Of a stretch of DNA of 64,000 bases, positions 53,761-63,182 are shown piece after piece. The notes below the pieces were generated by a model. It was given only the letters and a program-made list of their open reading frames with translations, was not told the origin of the DNA and made no database searches. Source of the DNA: [Clostridium] citroniae WAL-17108 (GTDB taxonomy: Bacteria; Bacillota; Clostridia; Lachnospirales; Lachnospiraceae); the NCBI RefSeq assembly GCF_000233455.1, contig NZ_JH376421.1, positions 331,021 to 395,020 on the forward strand. The letters run 5' to 3'. Position 1 is the first letter of the stretch, and every line of letters begins with the position of its first letter. The position numbers and the translations under genes were made by a program.

Positions 53761-54582
53761 ATGCAGAAGAAAAAACGAACCGGTTTCGCAGTCACCGCAT
53801 TTGCAGTTATCCTTGGGGTGTTATGGCTGATTCCGTTGATCTGGATGGTTGGGACTGCATTTTCCGTTCCCTCCTTCCACATGTCACTGTTTCCCACCAC
53901 TCCTTTTACCCTTGATAACCTTTATTATGTGTGGAATGCCATTCCTTTTGCCACCTACTATATCAACACCCTGGCCCTGGTCATATGTACCTTTGCCGTC
54001 CAGTTTGTCACCTCCACCCTGGCAGCCTATGCCCTTGGTGTTATGGATTTTAAGGGTTCCTCCCTTCTATTTGCAGTGATCTTCATGCAGATCATCATCC
54101 CTAATGATGTACTGATCACCCCCAACTTCATGACACTTTCTGAGATGCGGCTGGTGGACACAAAGATCGGTATGATGCTTCCTTTCTACGGAAGCGCACT
54201 GGCGATCTTCCTCCTGAGGCAGCATTTTAAATCCATCCCCAAGGCCCTGGCCGAGGCGGCTAAGATTGACGGCGCCAATACCTGGCAGACCATATGGAGG
54301 GTATACATGCCCTGTGCAAAGCCGGCTTACCTTTCCTTTGCGGTCATCTCTGTCAGCTATCATTGGAACAACTATCTGTGGCCCTTGATCGTTACCAATT
54401 CACCGGAGAACCGGACCCTGACCGTGGGTCTTGCCATTTTCGCCAAGTCAAAGGAAGCAAACATGCAATGGGCTAATGTCTGTGCCGCTGCATTTATCAT
54501 CATCATCCCATTGCTTTTGGCATTCTTTTTTGCTCAGAAACAGTTCATGAGCAGCTTTGTAAGCGCAGGCATTAAAGAATAG
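53761..54582 (+). CDS. Sugar ABC transporter permease (MalG/UgpE type)
   Basis: A 273-residue permease with LTLDNLYYVW-like spacing after the first span, the coupling motif EAAKIDGANTWQTIWRVYMPCAKPA and a C-terminal QFMSSFVSAGIKE, where MalG family members typically end in GLT/GAVK. AAAGGAGGATC precedes the start. Confidence 0.93.
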   Translation: MQKKKRTGFAVTAFAVILGVLWLIPLIWMVGTAFSVPSFHMSLFPTTPFTLDNLYYVWNAIPFATYYINTLALVICTFAVQFVTSTLAAYALGVMDFKGSSLLFAVIFMQIIIPNDVLITPNFMTLSEMRLVDTKIGMMLPFYGSALAIFLLRQHFKSIPKALAEAAKIDGANTWQTIWRVYMPCAKPAYLSFAVISVSYHWNNYLWPLIVTNSPENRTLTVGLAIFAKSKEANMQWANVCAAAFIIIIPLLLAFFFAQKQFMSSFVSAGIKE

Positions 54583-54593
54583 GAGGCGTTTTC

Positions 54594-55277
54594 ATGAAAC
54601 TTAATTTTCTGGGAAAGGGCTCTGCCTTTTATCCCGTTTTCGGCAATACAGGGGCTTATCTGCGAAGCGGCAGCGAACTGTACCTGTTAGACTGCGGGGA
54701 GACCATCTTTGATACGCTCTACCGAAAGGAAGACTTGAACAGCATAACCGCAGTTTACGTGATCCTCACCCATCTTCACGCAGACCATGTGGGCAGTCTG
54801 GGAACGCTGATATCCTATTATCACTGCCTCCACGGCATCAAGGTCCATGTCATCCACCCCGAGTCCACCATAACCCAGCTTCTGACCCTGGTGGGAATTG
54901 ACCCGGAAGCATACATTTACCTGGAACACCTCCCGGAAAACAGAGCGGGCCTGAAGGCAGAGCCCGTACCGGTCAAACATGCAGCCGATATGAAATGTTA
55001 CGGTTATCTCCTCTTCGATGACCGGGAGTGTGTCTACTACAGCGGAGATGCCTCCGATGTGCCGGATGAGATCCGCACCCGGTTCCTCACCGGTTCTGTA
55101 CAGAGAATTTACCAGGATACATCCACCCATGACTCCCCTGACCCTTCCCATTGCTTTTATGGAAAGCTGGAACAGTGGGTACCCATGGAAAAGCGCATGT
55201 CGGTGTACTGTATGCACCTGGACAGCGCATGTGAAGAACTTTTGACAGAAAAGGGCTTTAATATCGTACAAATATGA
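54594..55277 (+). CDS. Metallo-beta-lactamase-fold hydrolase
   Basis: A 227-residue MBL-fold protein with the metal motif THLHADHVGSLGT (HxHxDH), an early MKLNFLGKGSAFYPVFGNTG strand, and YYSGDASDVPDE and the final MHLD as further ligands. MBL-fold members include phosphodiesterases and lactonases. At the end of a sugar-import operon it may act on an imported phosphodiester or lactone. The start follows AGGAGG. Confidence 0.85.
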   Translation: MKLNFLGKGSAFYPVFGNTGAYLRSGSELYLLDCGETIFDTLYRKEDLNSITAVYVILTHLHADHVGSLGTLISYYHCLHGIKVHVIHPESTITQLLTLVGIDPEAYIYLEHLPENRAGLKAEPVPVKHAADMKCYGYLLFDDRECVYYSGDASDVPDEIRTRFLTGSVQRIYQDTSTHDSPDPSHCFYGKLEQWVPMEKRMSVYCMHLDSACEELLTEKGFNIVQI

Positions 55278-55981
55278 GAAAGGAAGGAATCTGCCCGGTG
55301 ATGCGAATGGAACTATTGAACCGTCTGTCCCCTGAAATGCAATTTCAAAGCGAGCTTCTGATGAGAATTATCCTGGCATGCTTTGTAGGTTATATCATAG
55401 GATACGAGCGCAAAAGCAGGGACAAAAGCGCAGGCATGCGCACTCACGCCATCGTAGGCCTGGGGGCCGCCCTGATCATGATCGTATCCAAATACGGGTT
55501 TCACGATATCCCTGACTATGACGCTTCCCGTGTGGCTGCCCAGATCGTATCCGGCGTGGGTTTCCTGGGTGCGGGTATCATATTTGTGAGAAATAATATA
55601 GTAAGCGGCCTGACCACGGCAGCGGGGATCTGGACAACCGCAGGTGTGGGAATGGCCATTGGGGCCGGATCTTATTTTATCGGAATCTGTGCAGGCTTTC
55701 TGGTCGTCTTTATCCAGATCCTGCTTCACAACATACCCTTCCTGTCCTCTGAGCCAACCAGAGGCTATGTAAAAGTGACCACGGATCATTTTGACGAAGT
55801 GATGTCAGAGATGCAGGAAAAATTCCGCAGGGAAAAGATAAAAATCATAGGATTGAAAATCAATAAATCCAAATCCGAGACCAAGATTGAGTTTGATCTG
55901 CTTTACCCGGCAAGATATGAGAAAAACAAACTGCTCCTTGCGCTTTCAAAGGACGAAAGGATTCATGGGATTTCAGGATGA
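55274..55981 (+). CDS. MgtC/SapB-family membrane protein
   Basis: A 235-residue protein: several membrane spans with the family signature LLMRIILACFVGYIIGYERKSRDKSAGMRTH, then QIVSGVGFLGAGIIFV and GLTTAAGIWTTAGVGMAIGAG, and a cytosolic ACT-like tail. MgtC proteins help survival at low magnesium and modulate ATP synthase in pathogens; the role here is unknown. It overlaps the MBL gene by 4 bases if started at 55274; ATG at 55301 has a better AGGAAGGA site. Confidence 0.85.
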   Translation: MRKEGICPVMRMELLNRLSPEMQFQSELLMRIILACFVGYIIGYERKSRDKSAGMRTHAIVGLGAALIMIVSKYGFHDIPDYDASRVAAQIVSGVGFLGAGIIFVRNNIVSGLTTAAGIWTTAGVGMAIGAGSYFIGICAGFLVVFIQILLHNIPFLSSEPTRGYVKVTTDHFDEVMSEMQEKFRREKIKIIGLKINKSKSETKIEFDLLYPARYEKNKLLLALSKDERIHGISG

Positions 55982-56056
55982 GGATGGGACTTTAAATTGG
56001 GACATTTCCAAACAATCTTTGCTCAAACAATACTCACGCAAACAATCCTCCAGCAG

Positions 56057-56091
56057 TGAATGCCGGAGCATTCTTATGCTTCCGGCATTCA
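56057..56091. terminator. Hairpin between convergent MgtC-like and methyltransferase genes
   Basis: TGAATGCCGGA-GCAT (56057-56071) pairs with ATGC-TTCCGGCATTCA (56076-56091) with one bulge. No strong T run on either side, so terminator activity is uncertain. Three CAAACAAT repeats lie just before it (about 56008-56036). Confidence 0.5.
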
Positions 56092-56121
56092 TCTGTTGGA
56101 TCCTCTCTTTATATGCATTCT

Positions 56122-56778
56122 TTACCGGCTCTTTGCCAATATAAAATAATGTTTGCTATTATGCTTTTCACCTGCATAGTAGCAGTCATCCACATGCCGG
56201 ATATGCCGGATCTCAAACTCTCCAAACAACTGGATGATATCATCAAAGGTGACATAAAAATGGGGGACACCCTGTTCCGGCCCTTCCTCTGTTTTTACAA
56301 TTGTATTATCATCGATTTTAGGATACCCGGCTTCTTTATAGCTCCAAGTTTCTTTTGAACAAAGTGATAAAAATATCTCCCCATTGGGTTTCAGCACCCT
56401 GTGGATTTCAGAAAGGATGGCCTCCATTCCTTTTGTGTCCGTATGGGAGATCACATGATACGCAAATATACCGTCAAAGTACTGGTCGGGATAAGGGAGT
56501 TTTAACATATCGCAGATATGGGTATTTATGCTCAGATTCTCTTTCTTAGCCCAGCCGGTCAGCGTGTTTACCCCGTCTTCCGACAGATCAAATGCCCATA
56601 CATGAAAGCCCTGCTTTGCAAAAAAAATGGAATGACGCCCCAGACCACAGCCAAAATCCAGTAAATTTTTAAAGTTCATCTCCTTCCATCGGTTTGCAAA
56701 ATAATAACTCTCCTCACTTGGCTTGAGCCAAAAGGGATCCGTTTCCTGTTTCCAATCCCATGCTCTTGAAATATTCAT
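56122..56778 (-). CDS. Class I SAM-dependent methyltransferase
   Basis: A 218-residue protein with motif I LLDFGCGLGRHSIFFAKQG, motif II Asp in VWAFDLSEDGV, motif post-II HICDMLKLPYPDQYFDGIFAYHVISH and RVLKPNGEIFLSL. It belongs to the UbiE/methyltransf_11 group. The acceptor is not predictable. GGAGGCAAAG precedes the start. Confidence 0.87.
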   Translation of the reverse strand: MNISRAWDWKQETDPFWLKPSEESYYFANRWKEMNFKNLLDFGCGLGRHSIFFAKQGFHVWAFDLSEDGVNTLTGWAKKENLSINTHICDMLKLPYPDQYFDGIFAYHVISHTDTKGMEAILSEIHRVLKPNGEIFLSLCSKETWSYKEAGYPKIDDNTIVKTEEGPEQGVPHFYVTFDDIIQLFGEFEIRHIRHVDDCYYAGEKHNSKHYFILAKSR

Positions 56779-56822
56779 CTTTGCCTCCGTAAATTACCTC
56801 ATTATATTTTCTAGTTTATCTA

Positions 56823-56978
56823 TTAATCCTGTTTCATGTATAAAAGCGGATACGGATTTCCCTGTTTGTCATGACCCGTTCTTTGATAGACCTGAAAACC
56901 CACATGTTCGTAAAACCCCTTTGCAAGTGGGTTCTGCTCATCCACAACCAGTTCCTTGACTAAATAAATGTATTGATC
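56823..56978 (-). pseudogene. GNAT acetyltransferase remnant (C-terminal part only)
   Basis: An open stretch of about 50 codons, bounded upstream by a stop at 56979-56981 and with no start codon, reads KELVVDEQNPLAKGFYEH, VGFQVYQRT and QGNPYPLLYMKQD. VDEQNP...FYEHVGF with QGNPYP is the C-terminal signature of GNAT family acetyltransferases. The N-terminal two thirds, including the acetyl-CoA loop, are missing; a deletion has joined it to the end of the next gene. Confidence 0.75.
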
Positions 56979-57013
56979 CTACAGATTTTTCCATATTTCT
57001 ACCAGCTGTTGTA

Positions 57014-58243
57014 TCAGCTGAGGGGGACCGTTCCCCGACCTCTATCATTCCCATATATCCCTCCGTCAACGCGGGTCAGCCGCAATTCCTGTTGGCGGAA
57101 TCCAGCGTATTCCTCTGCCAGATTGCGAAGTTTCTGCATCTCATGACAATCTTCCCAAAGGGATAGTTTTATCTCCATCCCCTTACCTTTCTTTTTAGAT
57201 GTCCAAACGCCGATGATCTCTCCGCGGAATATGACAGCACCCGGATTGGTGACAAGTTTCCATATCTGTCTGTGCAGGGACTGGTCGGGCTGCAGGATCA
57301 TTCGGTCGCGCTGGTCCAGGAAGGGGTCATGGGCGCCAAGAAATAAAAGTTCCCTTGAAAAGACCGCATCGGCAAAAAGCTGCTCTTTGTCCTCAGATAA
57401 AATAAATGCCTCTTTCCCCAACACCCCGACCGGCTCCATTTCCCCTGAAACAGATTCCCACATACGCCGCCCCTGGGAACGGGAACACCCCAGCCAGGTT
57501 ACGAACATATCAATTGTTGCAGGTCCATAGCAGTGCAGGTATTTCCTCACCAGCTTTTTTTCAGATTCCTCATCCGCCTTTAAGGTATGCCCTGTCCAGT
57601 TTTTATAGGAGGTAAATGCAGGGCTGATGCCGCTCCGTTCCCCAAACACCACCAACCCCCTGAAGGCACAGGGGCGAAGCAGAAAGGATACCGCAGCGCC
57701 GCCCACAGTCTGCTTATCCGGGCTGCCGTACATGGATGGCCGATTCCACAGACCGCGCTTTGAGGAAGGCAGCAGCGGCGCCATCCACTGGGCAATGGTC
57801 TCATCCAGCGCATTTTTGCTGACAATAACCTGGTCATCCAGCTGCGGCATGACCTGCAATAACATATCTGACAGATCACCCATCTCCATCTCCAAAAAAT
57901 CAAGGGCCAATGTGATCCCCTGTGTATAGATCCACGGTTCTTCTCCTCTGGGAATAAGAGCAGACAAAAACACATCACTTTCCGCGGTCGGAAATACAAC
58001 AGGCGCTCCCCTTAAGCTCCATGCCTGCAAGAGCGTCTTATCCCCATACAGCAATTGCTCCATCTCCCCCAAAGTGCAATCGGGAACACGGTTGTACAGG
58101 GCTGCCTCCCATGCGCCGGGCGGGGTGTTCTGCATCCCACATGCGCCTATGGCCTCCCCTATATCAGACTTCCGGTATACTGCATCCAGATGGTGGGAGC
58201 GGAGCCTGAAGCTCCTTATCCGTTCAATGCCTGGCTCTTCCAT
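57014..58243 (-). CDS. Winged-helix DNA-binding protein of the AlkZ-like family (PF06224)
   Basis: A 409-residue protein. IERIRSFRLRSHHLD at the N-terminus, LLYGDKTLLQAWSLRGAPVVFP, KYLHCYGPATIDMFVTWLGCS and a C-terminal domain MILQPDQSLHRQIWKLVTNPGAVIFRGEIIGVW are typical. Some family members (AlkZ, YcaQ) are glycosylases that unhook DNA interstrand crosslinks. Whether the catalytic Gln pair is present here is unsure. ATG at 58243 has AAAGGA at 8 bases; an upstream ATG at 58282 is less likely. Confidence 0.78.
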   Translation of the reverse strand: MEEPGIERIRSFRLRSHHLDAVYRKSDIGEAIGACGMQNTPPGAWEAALYNRVPDCTLGEMEQLLYGDKTLLQAWSLRGAPVVFPTAESDVFLSALIPRGEEPWIYTQGITLALDFLEMEMGDLSDMLLQVMPQLDDQVIVSKNALDETIAQWMAPLLPSSKRGLWNRPSMYGSPDKQTVGGAAVSFLLRPCAFRGLVVFGERSGISPAFTSYKNWTGHTLKADEESEKKLVRKYLHCYGPATIDMFVTWLGCSRSQGRRMWESVSGEMEPVGVLGKEAFILSEDKEQLFADAVFSRELLFLGAHDPFLDQRDRMILQPDQSLHRQIWKLVTNPGAVIFRGEIIGVWTSKKKGKGMEIKLSLWEDCHEMQKLRNLAEEYAGFRQQELRLTRVDGGIYGNDRGRGTVPLS

Positions 58244-58352
58244 GTAATATGTCCTTTCTGTAATATGCCTGTTCCGGATCATATCCTCACCGGATCATGT
58301 GTTATTTGTACAATGTCTTCCTTGTACCATATTCTCTCCGCGCCATGTTACT

Positions 58353-59267
58353 CTACCGATTATCATGGGCTGCATATTTTTCATAGTAGGCAATGGCCAC
58401 ATCTTCGCTCAGCGAAAATCTACGGCACAGTTTTTCTATAATCCGTCCTCTTGGAATACCTTCCTCCATGTTGTCCAGGATCAGTGCCTGAATGCCTTTT
58501 GCCATTCCTTTTGCCATTCCCTTTTCCAGCCCGGTTTCCATGCCTTCTTCCCAAAGCATCTGTCCCAATATCGTCATTCCGATCCTCTCCTTTACTTTTT
58601 CTAGTTCTTCCCTTTTTAAGAACTTGACCGCCAACGCATACAAAACAGACTGCATCCGTTTGATCTCGCCTTTCCTAATATCCAATTCCCCGCGCTGGAG
58701 TATGTCCATGCCCTGGCAGATGCGCTCGCTCATCGCCATCTCCCCTGACATCAAAGGTGACAGGAGAACTGGAAATACATCATAACGCTTCAATTGTTTT
58801 CCCTTTTTCATCTTGCGCTCCAGCTTCTCAAAAACGTTTTCCGCATTACGGTCCTTCAAACGCACCAGCTCAACCCGGTATATACTGTTCCCGTTAACCA
58901 GTTCCCCCTTGAGTATCTTTACATTGGAGGTACACAGCACGGTAGTTACCACCGGAACATTGTAAACCATACCGATAAATGCCTCGTATTCCCGAAACCG
59001 TCTTAAATCCCGCTGGGTGATGCTGTCGCTCTCAAATTCCAGGTGTCTCCATGAGCCGTCTTTCATGATAAAGTTAAAGTCTTCCTCCAGCCTGCGCATC
59101 TCCAGATGGATATGTTCTGTGGGCGCCACCCGGTCAATCATGCCCTTTACACCCACATAGGGCAGCAGATCCTCCCCGAAAAACTGGGCGGCGGTTTTCA
59201 GTACCCGGTCCTCCAGCTGGCTGACCCTTTTGTCCTCCCCCTGCCTTGGCAGGCCTTCTTTTCCCAT
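58353..59267 (-). CDS. Rpn/PD-(D/E)XK nuclease-like family protein
   Basis: A 304-residue protein. The N-terminal region contains DFNFIMKDGSWRHLEFES, resembling the PD-(D/E)XK core (Asp, then Glu with a following polar residue), and ITQRDLRRFREYEA. The C-terminal part has Glu/Gly repeats EEGMETGLEKGMAKGMAKG and an RFSLSEDVAIAYYEKY tail, as in the Rpn and related transposase-like families that are abundant in Lachnospiraceae. Function in the cell is not known. GGAGGCTGT precedes the start. Confidence 0.75.
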   Translation of the reverse strand: MGKEGLPRQGEDKRVSQLEDRVLKTAAQFFGEDLLPYVGVKGMIDRVAPTEHIHLEMRRLEEDFNFIMKDGSWRHLEFESDSITQRDLRRFREYEAFIGMVYNVPVVTTVLCTSNVKILKGELVNGNSIYRVELVRLKDRNAENVFEKLERKMKKGKQLKRYDVFPVLLSPLMSGEMAMSERICQGMDILQRGELDIRKGEIKRMQSVLYALAVKFLKREELEKVKERIGMTILGQMLWEEGMETGLEKGMAKGMAKGIQALILDNMEEGIPRGRIIEKLCRRFSLSEDVAIAYYEKYAAHDNR

Positions 59268-59556
59268 ACAGCCTCCTGTTCCGGCAAGCCATATAAGAAC
59301 CTATCCCCATTATATCGTTTTTAAGTAAACCAGACAATAGCGCCTTTGCCTTTTCCTTTGTTCCTACCCAAGCGGGTAAAAGTATGATATGTTCATAGTA
59401 AATGGATCCTTCGCCCGATTCAATGGGCAGAATATGCGCACTGCGCACCTTAGATTAGAATGATCAAATGATTTGCAGCAATGAGAGATAAGCTCTTACG
59501 GCACGCCACAGACTGGTCTACTTAATATAACATGGTTCCTCGGGTTGGGCAAGACT
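59268..59556. other. Intergenic region without a supported gene
   Basis: About 290 bases between the Rpn-family gene and the aspS terminator. No promoter, RNA gene or convincing reading frame was recognised. A minus-strand frame running from 59448 into the Rpn gene lacks a ribosome site. Confidence 0.5.
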
Positions 59557-59590
59557 AAAATGAGAGCGGATAACCATCCGCTCCCATTTT
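59557..59590 (-). terminator. Terminator of the hisS-aspS operon
   Basis: AAAATGAGAGCGGAT (59557-59571) pairs with ATCCGCTCCCATTTT (59576-59590) around AACC with one mismatch; T-rich on both sides. Confidence 0.85.
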
Positions 59591-59595
59591 CTTTT

Positions 59596-61398
59596 TTATG
59601 ATTCAACTACTGCTTCCTCTGCCGCAATCTCGATTCCCAACTCTTCCAGCTGCTTTCCATCCACAGGAGCAGGAGCTTCCGTCATCAGGCAGGAGGCATC
59701 CTTTACCTTCGGGAAAGCAATTACGTCACGGATGCTGTCCGAGCCAACCATCAGCATGACCACCCGGTCCAGTCCGTATGCCAGACCTGCGTGGGGCGGT
59801 ACGCCGTACTTAAATGCGCTTAACAGGAAGCCGAACTGCTCCTGTGCGCGTTCCGGTGAAAATCCCAGTACTTCAAACATCTTGGACTGGATATCCGCCT
59901 GGTGGATACGTACGGAACCTCCGCCCAACTCAACGCCGTTAAGCACAATATCATACGCTTTTGCCCGCACACGGCCCGGATCTGTATCAATATACTGCAG
60001 GTCCTCATCCATGGGCATGGTAAATGGATGATGCATGGCTACATAGCGGTCTTCCTCTTCCGAGTATTCAAGCAGCGGAAACTCCGTTACCCAAAGGAAT
60101 TTGAAATCATCCTTCTTAAGAAGATCCAGCTGCCTGGCCAATTCCAGACGCAGGTTACCGAGTACGTCATATACCACCTTATTCCTGTCAGCAGCAAACA
60201 GTAACAGATCTCCCGGCTGTCCGCCCATGGCAGCGATCAGGGCATTCATCTCGTCTTCCTTCATGAACTTTGCAAAGGATGACTTAAAGGTACCGTCCTC
60301 TGCGATCGCCACATAGGCAAGGCCCTTGGCTCCAAAGCCCTTGGCGTATTCAACCAGGGCATCGATCTTTTTCCTGGGCATATGTCCCTGTCCCTGTGCA
60401 TTGATGCCGCGCACAGTGCCGCCGTTCTCCAGGGCGCCCTTAAACACAACAAACTCGCAGTCCTTTACCACATCAGATACATTCTTAAGCTCCATTCCAA
60501 AACGCAGGTCAGGCTTATCAGAGCCAAAACGGTCCATGGCTTCCTGCCATGTCATACGCTGGATGGGAAGCTGTACATCAAAATCACAGATTTCCTTAAA
60601 CAGCTTTTTAAGAAGACGCTCATTCACCTCCAGAACATCATCCACATCCACAAAGGACAGCTCCATATCGATCTGTGTAAACTCGGGCTGACGGTCAGCC
60701 CTTAGATCCTCGTCCCTGTAGCAGCGAGCCAGCTGGAAATACCGGTCATAGCCGGAGCACATAAGGAGCTGCTTAAAGAGCTGGGGTGACTGGGGAAGCG
60801 CATAAAAGGAACCGGGATGTACACGGCTTGGCACCAGATAGTCACGTGCGCCTTCAGGTGTACTCTTGATCAGGGTGGGAGTCTCTATCTCAAGGAATCC
60901 TTCCTCTGCAAGGAATGCCCTTGTAAGGGTGGCAACCCTGCTTCGTGTAATCAGGTTTCTCTGGATATCAGGCCTTCTCAGATCAAGGAAACGGTACTTA
61001 AGGCGAAGTTCTTCCTTGGTCTTGGAATTCTCCTCAATGGGAAACGGCGGTGTCTCAGACTCCGCCAGCACCCTCATGGACTGTGCCCTGACTTCAATGG
61101 CGCCTGTGGCCAGGTTCTCATTCACAGCACCGGAACGCGCTTCCACACGGCCTGTCACTGCAATGACAAACTCACTTCTCAGCTTCTCAGCCTTTGCAAA
61201 GTTCTCAGGACCGCAATCGCTCTCTTCAAATATGATCTGCAGGATGCCGGAGCGGTCCCGTAAGTCCACGAAAATGATTCCGCCCTTGTTCCTGCTTTTC
61301 TGTACCCATCCCATTACGGTCACTTCCCGACCGATATTAGCGGTTGTTACTTCTGTACATCTGTGGGACCGCTTAAGCCCAATCATTGATTCTGCCAT
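59596..61398 (-). CDS. aspS: Aspartyl-tRNA synthetase
   Basis: A 600-residue class II synthetase of bacterial type. The N-terminal OB-fold (GWVQKSRNKGGIIFVDLRDRSG) binds the anticodon. Motif 2 is around RCYRDEDLRADRQPEFTQIDMELSF, an internal GAD domain follows, and motif 3 is GLAYGLDRVVMLM. The usual length is about 590. The start follows AAAGGAG. It lies 11 bases after hisS, so the two are co-transcribed. Confidence 0.97.
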   Translation of the reverse strand: MAESMIGLKRSHRCTEVTTANIGREVTVMGWVQKSRNKGGIIFVDLRDRSGILQIIFEESDCGPENFAKAEKLRSEFVIAVTGRVEARSGAVNENLATGAIEVRAQSMRVLAESETPPFPIEENSKTKEELRLKYRFLDLRRPDIQRNLITRSRVATLTRAFLAEEGFLEIETPTLIKSTPEGARDYLVPSRVHPGSFYALPQSPQLFKQLLMCSGYDRYFQLARCYRDEDLRADRQPEFTQIDMELSFVDVDDVLEVNERLLKKLFKEICDFDVQLPIQRMTWQEAMDRFGSDKPDLRFGMELKNVSDVVKDCEFVVFKGALENGGTVRGINAQGQGHMPRKKIDALVEYAKGFGAKGLAYVAIAEDGTFKSSFAKFMKEDEMNALIAAMGGQPGDLLLFAADRNKVVYDVLGNLRLELARQLDLLKKDDFKFLWVTEFPLLEYSEEEDRYVAMHHPFTMPMDEDLQYIDTDPGRVRAKAYDIVLNGVELGGGSVRIHQADIQSKMFEVLGFSPERAQEQFGFLLSAFKYGVPPHAGLAYGLDRVVMLMVGSDSIRDVIAFPKVKDASCLMTEAPAPVDGKQLEELGIEIAAEEAVVES

Positions 61399-61409
61399 AA
61401 TTATCTCCT

Positions 61410-62675
61410 TTATTTCTTCAAGCTTTCCTTGTAGAATTCCTTAAACTCCGTATAACCTTCATTTCCAAGCTGCTCCTTCTGGAACTTCTTGTTCTTGTTC
61501 ATCTGGGCAACCAGCACATGAGCGCCCTTTTTGCGCTCCTCCATGGCCTCTTTGATCACGCCGGCCAGGGTGATACTGTCCACTCCCTTTTCAAACAGAT
61601 ACGCTTTCTTTTCTCCTGCTCCGGGCACCTTGAAACCATTGTCCATAAGAATGGTTACGATCCGCTCAAATCCAATGGAAAAACCACAGGCCGGTGTCTC
61701 CATGCCTGTAAACTTTCCGATCATCTTATCATAGCGTCCTCCGCCTGCAACGGAACCTCCGAATCCTTCCATGGAAACCTCGAAGATCGTTCCCGTGTAA
61801 TAGGACATGCCGCGCACCAGGGTCGGATCAAACTCCAGGCCGAAATCAGCCTCAGACACCTCAGTCACCGTGTCCATAATGTGTGCCAGATTACGGCTCA
61901 CCTCAAGGGGCATTACATCTGCCAGCTTCTGGCCAAGGGCCCGCACACCATCCGCATTCCTGGTCACATTCTTGAGCATGTCCAGATATTTGTCAACACA
62001 TTCCTTCTGGTATCCGGACTCTAAAAGTTCCTTCTCCACTCCCTCCAGGCCGATCTTGTCCATCTTGTCCAGTGTGATGAATACCTGGTCCATGGAATCC
62101 TCCGGGAATCCGCAGTACAGAGCCATTCCCTTTAAGATCTCCCTGTCATTGATCCTGACTGTAAATGCATTGTCCGGGCAGATCTTACTCAGAGCCGCAG
62201 TGGTAGCCAGGATCAGTTCAATCTCAGCCAGGCTGGTTGGATCGCCCAGGATATCAATGTCGCACTGTACAAACTGACGGAAACGTCCCTTCTGTGGTCT
62301 GTCGGCACGCCACACGCTGCCCATCTGCAGGGCCTTAAAAGGGCTTGGCAGGTTTGCCGCATTATTGGCATAATAGCGTGACAGAGGAAGGGTAAGGTCA
62401 TAGCGCAGCCCGCTGTCCACCAGATCGTTCTCCCCAGAAGCAGTCTCCAGGTTCAGCTTGTCTCCCCTTTTCAGGATCTTAAAAATAAGCTTTTCATTAT
62501 CCCCTCCCTGTTTGCTGGTCAGGTTTTCTATATGCTCCACGCAGGGGGTCTCTATCTGTGAAAATCCAAAACCCCTGTAAGTCTCTTTGATCTGATCCAT
62601 CACATATTCGCGGATCTGCATTTCCGCAGGAGTGATATCCTTCATACCGGTAACCGGTTTCTTCGCCAATGCCAT
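61410..62675 (-). CDS. hisS: Histidyl-tRNA synthetase
   Basis: A 421-residue class II synthetase: KPVTGMKDITPAEMQIREYV, DLTLPLSRYYANN (motif 2 region), VWRADRPQKGRFRQFVQCDID, VRGMSYYTGTIFEV (histidine motif) and GFSIGFERIVTIL (motif 3), then the anticodon domain. ATG at 62675 is spaced properly from GGGAG; the ATG two codons earlier is too close. Confidence 0.97.
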   Translation of the reverse strand: MALAKKPVTGMKDITPAEMQIREYVMDQIKETYRGFGFSQIETPCVEHIENLTSKQGGDNEKLIFKILKRGDKLNLETASGENDLVDSGLRYDLTLPLSRYYANNAANLPSPFKALQMGSVWRADRPQKGRFRQFVQCDIDILGDPTSLAEIELILATTAALSKICPDNAFTVRINDREILKGMALYCGFPEDSMDQVFITLDKMDKIGLEGVEKELLESGYQKECVDKYLDMLKNVTRNADGVRALGQKLADVMPLEVSRNLAHIMDTVTEVSEADFGLEFDPTLVRGMSYYTGTIFEVSMEGFGGSVAGGGRYDKMIGKFTGMETPACGFSIGFERIVTILMDNGFKVPGAGEKKAYLFEKGVDSITLAGVIKEAMEERKKGAHVLVAQMNKNKKFQKEQLGNEGYTEFKEFYKESLKK

Positions 62676-62781
62676 ATGCATTCTCCCATTCTTTCATTCT
62701 GATTTTAGTCAATACCTATATTTTAAATAACTTTTACGATTTTGCAAGTGTTTTAAGGAATTTTCCCCATATAAAGCAGCA

Positions 62782-62822
62782 ATACAGCAGGACGGCCCTG
62801 TATTTTGGCTGTCCTGCTGTAT
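62782..62822. other. Strong hairpin upstream of hisS
   Basis: ATACAGCAGGAC (62782-62793) and GTCCTGCTGTAT (62811-62822) are perfect arms with extra GCC/GGC pairing inside. It lies between the SpoVG-like gene and hisS. It has no clear T run, so it may be a weak terminator or processing site. No T-box motif accompanies it. Confidence 0.5.
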
Positions 62823-62906
62823 ATTGGTGCTGTATGATTATGATTTTGGCGCAAACATAAACGTTTTGCAGACTGCCCCGTCAGTAAGCTCCCGCACCAT
62901 ATGGAC

Positions 62907-63182
62907 CTACCTCATTCTCTCATACTCATACGCCTCCAGGATCAGGTCCGTCAGTTTCAGCTTAACCGGCCCGCTGATCACAACAGCGGGCATTTGTTTT
63001 TTCCCTTCTCTCAGATACGGGTAGACAACACTCAGCCTACCTCTGCTGCTGTAAATACGGATGCCGCATATGGTAACCCCTTCACTGACCCTGACCGAAG
63101 CCATGGCGCAGGGGCGGCCTGGGGCTTCCCCCATGACGCGGACGCATACTTTCAGATTACTTGTGTCTGCCGCCACGTACAT
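62907..63182 (-). CDS. SpoVG-like protein
   Basis: A 91-residue protein. CAMASVRVSEGVTICGIRIYSSRGRLSVVYPYLREGKK resembles SpoVG (a short beta-rich nucleic-acid-binding regulator), including the stretch of surface and basic residues after the central strands. The N-terminal VRV-type strand is also present. It overlaps the preceding gene by 26 bases. ATG at 63182 abuts GGAGGGAGG; a GTG two codons later is better spaced. Confidence 0.6.
   Translation of the reverse strand: MYVAADTSNLKVCVRVMGEAPGRPCAMASVRVSEGVTICGIRIYSSRGRLSVVYPYLREGKKQMPAVVISGPVKLKLTDLILEAYEYERMR

Noticed and set aside
59134..59448. Minus-strand frame upstream of the Rpn-family gene
   Set aside because: Mostly an alternative frame of that gene; no ribosome site and no family match recognised.
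62676..62906. T-box riboswitch before hisS-aspS
   Set aside because: Expected for synthetase operons in Clostridia, but no T-box sequence (AGGGTGGNACCGCG type) or specifier stem could be found on the minus strand; only a simple hairpin is present.
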